Positions 7,132 through 9,230 of a stretch of DNA of 9,230 nucleotides are shown one piece after another. Each line of letters starts with the position of its first letter. The first letter of the stretch is position 1. The notes under the pieces are model-generated. The model saw only the letters and a program-made list of their open reading frames with translations, had not been told where the DNA came from and did no database searches. This DNA is from an uncultured Slackia sp. (GTDB lineage: Bacteria; Actinomycetota; Coriobacteriia; Coriobacteriales; Eggerthellaceae): contig USLD01000039.1 of the NCBI GenBank assembly GCA_900555495.1, forward strand, positions 1-9,230, given 5' to 3'. The position numbers and the translations under genes were made by a program.

Positions 7132-7175
7132 GACGGGCGGGTGCGGGAATGTTTCCGCGCCCGCCCGTCTTTTTT
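7132..7175 (+). terminator. Strong intrinsic terminator after the Lys-rich protein gene
   Basis: A 15-bp GC-rich stem (7132-7146 with 7155-7169, one T-G wobble) with an 8-base loop is followed by a run of six T residues (7170-7175). It begins 18 bases after the stop codon. The next gene therefore needs its own promoter between 7176 and 7273; I see only a weak -10-like TACGAT at 7212-7217 and no partner -35. Confidence 0.92.
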
Positions 7176-7273
7176 GCCGCAGGACTTCGGCTCCGCTTCG
7201 CGGCTGCATGATACGATTCGCTGCGCCGCATGCATTCGGCATCGGCGTTCGCAACACGGGAGCGGAGGGTGCG

Positions 7274-8113
7274 ATGGTTTCGGTTTCGGCGTCATCGAAG
7301 AAAGTGCTCGGCGTCGTCACGCTGGTCGTGTTGTTTGCGGCGTTCGGAATTTTGTTCGCAGGTGAGTGGGCGCCCTCCATCGGGTATATGGGTCTGGCGC
7401 GCTATCTGTGCATGGCGGCCGGCTTCGTCCTGTTCGCCTTTTCGTTCGTCGGCTTCGCCATCATGCTGGTCGTGGCCTCGCAGGAGCGTAAGGGCGGCGC
7501 GAGTGCGGGCTTTGCGGCAACTGCGGCCCGGTTCGCGCGGGAAGTCGGCCGGTTCGCCGTGGCTTGCATCGCCTATGCGGGTTCGGCCTTCGTGGCGCTC
7601 GGCGTGATCGTCGCGTTCGGCGAGGGCGCGCCGACGCCCGTGCGCTTGCTCAAGCTGGTCGCGGTTTTGGCCGTCTGCATCGGCATCGCCGTATCGTATC
7701 GTCTCTATCGCAAGAAGCATCCGGTTTCGTACGACATGCTCGGCAGCGCCGGCATCGCGGCTCTGTTCGTGCTGCTTACGGTCGGCAGTTTGGCTATCGG
7801 CGTCATTCAATCCAAAGATGCTTTGATCGATCTGATGCGCGGTCCGCAGACCGAGCTATGCTGGCTTGCCGAGGTCGAGGAGGACCTCGCGACCGGCCGC
7901 TACAGGGGGTTCAGCCAGGACACGCTCGAAATGACGTTCAAGACCCTCGATGATCGATCGATTCATATCAGCGTCGCCGAAAACGACCGCCCCGGTCTTG
8001 CCGACGTGGTCAGCGCCGAAGGCGTGGTGTGGCTGACGTACTTCCCCGAAAGCGGCGTGTACGTATCCGCGAAACCGGGTCTGGACGACTATCTCGCCGC
8101 AGGCGGGCAGTAG
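7274..8113 (+). CDS. Hypothetical membrane protein, about five transmembrane segments with a C-terminal soluble domain
   Basis: This encodes 279 residues with no family recognised. ATG 7274 is chosen because GGAGGG at 7264-7269 lies just upstream and because the open frame above it runs back through the previous terminator. Hydrophobic segments lie at about residues 11-30, 42-69, 93-115, 124-144 and 158-179. Positive charges after the second (QERKGG...RFAREVGR) and fourth (YRLYRKK) segments, plus the SSKK start, predict N-in topology with the ~100-residue C-terminal domain outside. That domain (about 180-279) mixes acidic and beta-like stretches (GRYRGFSQDTLEMTFKTLDD; VVWLTYFPESGVYVSAKPG) and has no catalytic motif I can name. 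It lies convergent to the symporter gene, and no classical T-run terminator follows. A sensor or transport accessory role would be speculation. Confidence 0.75.
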   Translation: MVSVSASSKKVLGVVTLVVLFAAFGILFAGEWAPSIGYMGLARYLCMAAGFVLFAFSFVGFAIMLVVASQERKGGASAGFAATAARFAREVGRFAVACIAYAGSAFVALGVIVAFGEGAPTPVRLLKLVAVLAVCIGIAVSYRLYRKKHPVSYDMLGSAGIAALFVLLTVGSLAIGVIQSKDALIDLMRGPQTELCWLAEVEEDLATGRYRGFSQDTLEMTFKTLDDRSIHISVAENDRPGLADVVSAEGVVWLTYFPESGVYVSAKPGLDDYLAAGGQ

Positions 8114-8162
8114 TGTCGCGCTTACGCGGTCGGTTGCATGCGCATTTCGAAGCGCAAGCGGG

Positions 8163-8365
8163 CTTCTTTGGAAAAAAGAGGCGTCCGAGGTCAAAAAATG
8201 CGAGGTTTGGCACGGGTATGCCGCGCATGGCGCGCCTGCGAAAAATCTGACCTGGGGAAACGTCGACACGGAGGTCCGAATATCGGCGTTTCGGTGGCCT
8301 GCGCTCCGTATTTCGTGGCAGAGCCTCGAAAAAATGGCCGAAGAGCCCCGATTTTTCCAAAGAAG
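8163..8365. repeat. ~203-nt imperfect palindrome with 14-bp perfect terminal inverted repeats
   Basis: CTTCTTTGGAAAAA at 8163-8176 is matched exactly by its reverse complement at 8352-8365. Further complementary blocks lie inside in the right order and at nearly equal spacing: CGAGG 8201-8205 with CCTCG 8324-8328, CACG 8211-8214 with CGTG 8314-8317, and GCGCA 8223-8227 with TGCGC 8300-8304. Arm spacings agree within one base at each step. The apex holds CCGA-ATA-TCGG (8276-8286). No credible ORF lies inside. It could be a MITE-like or REP-like intergenic element, a structured RNA, or a bidirectional terminator between the convergent genes. No flanking target-site duplication is evident. Confidence 0.7.
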
Positions 8366-8412
8366 TCTTTTTGAACGCCATGCAGCGTCGGCGCGTTTTC
8401 GAAAATGACTTT

Positions 8413-8457
8413 GCCGAGCCTCCTGCAGTACAAATTGCCGAAGGCTCGGCGCCGAGC
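8413..8457. repeat. Three copies of a GCCGAGC/GCTCGGC motif forming alternative hairpins
   Basis: GCCGAGCC at 8413-8420 is the exact reverse complement of GGCTCGGC at 8443-8450 (22-base loop). The latter also forms half of a perfect 14-base palindrome, GCTCGGC-GCCGAGC, at 8444-8457. It lies just downstream of the minus-strand symporter stop, so it may be part of that transcript's 3' end, but no clean T run follows in either direction. Together with the element at 8163-8365 it accounts for most of the gene-free stretch 8114-8464; the remainder shows nothing I can interpret. Confidence 0.5.
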
Positions 8458-8464
8458 GGCGCGT

Positions 8465-9160
8465 TTATGCGGTCGGGTCCATTTCGGGCAGGTGCTCTTC
8501 GCGCATTTCGGTTTCGATTTCGCGGTCGGTGGCGCTTTTACGGCTGGGCAGCGCGATGTCCATGTCGAAATCGACGGGCTTGGTGACAAGGCTCACCAGC
8601 GGCACGATCGCCATGGAGAGCACCATGGCAAGCGCGCCGCAGTTGATCGGGCTTGCGATCAGCGGCGTGCCGAAGAACCCGGCGATCATGTTTCCGGTGG
8701 TCAGTCCGACGCCCACGACGAAGCTCGCCCATACGGCCGCCTTGCTGACGCGCTTGCTGTACAGGCCCCAGAAAAACGGGCCCAAAAACGCGCCTGCCAG
8801 CGCGCCCCAGCTGATCGACATGAGCTGTGCGATGAACGTGATCGAGCTGTTGTACTGCACCAATGCGATGGCGGCCGAAATGATCACGAACAGCACCAGC
8901 AGCCCGCGCATCCACAGAAGCTGGCTCTTCTCGCTCATATCCTTGATTACATTGCCCTTCAGCAGGTCGAGCGTCAGCGTGGAAGACGACGTCAGCACGA
9001 GGGAGCTCAGCGTGCTCATGGAAGCGGAAAGCACCAGCACGATCACGAGGCCGACAAGGATATCGGGCAGCCCTGAAAGCATAGTGGGAATGATGGAGTC
9101 GTAGACGGGCGTACCGTTGGCGGAGTACGCGATCCGGTCGCCATACAGGCGTCCGAAGCC
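8465..9160 (-). CDS. Sodium:solute symporter (SSF/PutP-type), C-terminal part
   Basis: This is the C-terminal 231 residues of a Na+-coupled permease of the SSF family (TC 2.A.21; proline, acetate and similar solutes). It reads from GFGRLYGD (9160 downwards) to TAA at 8465-8467. Residues 26-62 (PTMLSGLPDILVGL... and MSTLSSLVLTSSS) are highly typical of the family; the M-S-T-L-S stretch (9019-9005) corresponds to the helix carrying the Na2-site Ser/Thr pair known from PutP. Further membrane segments lie at about 81-103, 107-134, 140-163 and 172-193, followed by an acidic cytoplasmic tail (about 194-231). The N-terminal half is missing: upstream of about 9160 the frame stays open to the window edge but no longer resembles a symporter. 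The in-frame ATG at 9082 lies inside the domain and is not the true start. Substrate cannot be assigned. Confidence 0.88.
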   Translation of the reverse strand, partial: GFGRLYGDRIAYSANGTPVYDSIIPTMLSGLPDILVGLVIVLVLSASMSTLSSLVLTSSSTLTLDLLKGNVIKDMSEKSQLLWMRGLLVLFVIISAAIALVQYNSSITFIAQLMSISWGALAGAFLGPFFWGLYSKRVSKAAVWASFVVGVGLTTGNMIAGFFGTPLIASPINCGALAMVLSMAIVPLVSLVTKPVDFDMDIALPSRKSATDREIETEMREEHLPEMDPTA

Positions 9161-9168
9161 GCGTTCGC

Positions 9169-9228
9169 CCTGATATAATCCAGATCGAACTTCATGAGAA
9201 GCTGACCCCTCTTCACCTTCTGTCCATC
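9169..9228 (-). CDS. Fragment of a PTS EIIA (glucose-type) domain, joined out of frame to the symporter
   Basis: On the minus strand, 9228 down to 9169 reads DGQKVKRGQLLMKFDLD followed by Y-I-R. This matches my recollection of the EIIA-Glc C-terminal pattern (G-x-x-V-x-x-G-x-x-L-x-x-F-D-L-D-x-I). EIIA domains accept phosphate from HPr in sugar transport; only about 20 codons are present and the active-site His region is not. The reading frame differs from that of the symporter, and beyond 9169 it continues into non-EIIA sequence. The junction falls between about 9160 and 9172. A chimeric contig end or a rearrangement is more likely than a real fusion gene. Confidence 0.6.
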
Positions 9229-9230
9229 CT

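Noticed and set aside
8114..8464. A possible hidden small gene or CRISPR-like repeats in the intergenic stretch with many A/T tracts.
   Set aside because: No ORF with a ribosome binding site stands out, and the repeated A tracts are not equally spaced direct repeats. The structure is explained better by inverted repeats.
8405..9104. Plus-strand open frames of 191 and 223 codons opposite the symporter.
   Set aside because: They are complements of the symporter, whose minus-strand translation carries unmistakable SSF motifs and membrane helices.

Overview
The window is GC-rich and strongly GC3-biased. It carries anaerobe-type chemistry: a giant activase of the 2-hydroxyacyl-CoA dehydratase/benzoyl-CoA reductase type, plus a sodium:solute symporter. 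This gene content and codon use fit an anaerobic gut actinobacterium of the Coriobacteriia (Eggerthellaceae-like). That placement is inference from style and gene content; no rRNA or other marker gene is present.

Layout from left to right. (1) 1-842: a short leader, a UPF0114/YqhA-type four-helix membrane protein, and a clear intrinsic terminator. (2) 1000-6683: a two-gene unit that is the centre of the window. A promoter with a 17-bp spacer is followed directly by a near-perfect palindromic operator, then a TetR-family regulator with an unusual cysteine-bearing N-terminal extension. Fourteen bases later comes a 1,586-residue protein that fuses two complete ASKHA activase domains (each with its pair of cluster-ligating cysteines 39 residues apart), a Cys4 segment, and two HgdB/DUF2229-like halves. 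It ends in a C-A-C-G-C tail. A 15-bp-stem terminator closes the unit. (3) 6722-7175: an AT-rich palindrome, a 106-residue extremely lysine-rich protein with a compact Cys/His cluster, and another strong terminator. (4) 7274-8113: an unrecognised five-helix membrane protein. (5) 8114-8464: a gene-free convergent intergenic stretch holding a ~203-nt imperfect palindrome with 14-bp perfect ends, and a second set of competing short inverted repeats. (6) 8465-9160, minus strand: the C-terminal part of a sodium:solute symporter. Upstream of about 9160-9172 the sequence stops resembling the symporter and becomes, in another frame, a C-terminal piece of a PTS EIIA (glucose-type) domain. This most likely marks a chimeric contig end or a rearrangement.

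Functional reading: the TetR protein probably represses its own promoter and so controls the giant activase. The activase resembles an all-in-one ATP-driven low-potential electron-transfer machine (activase plus dehydratase/double-cubane-like acceptor), and no separate dehydratase subunits are encoded in the window. Its substrate cannot be told from the sequence. No tRNA, rRNA, CRISPR array, transposase or integrase was seen.
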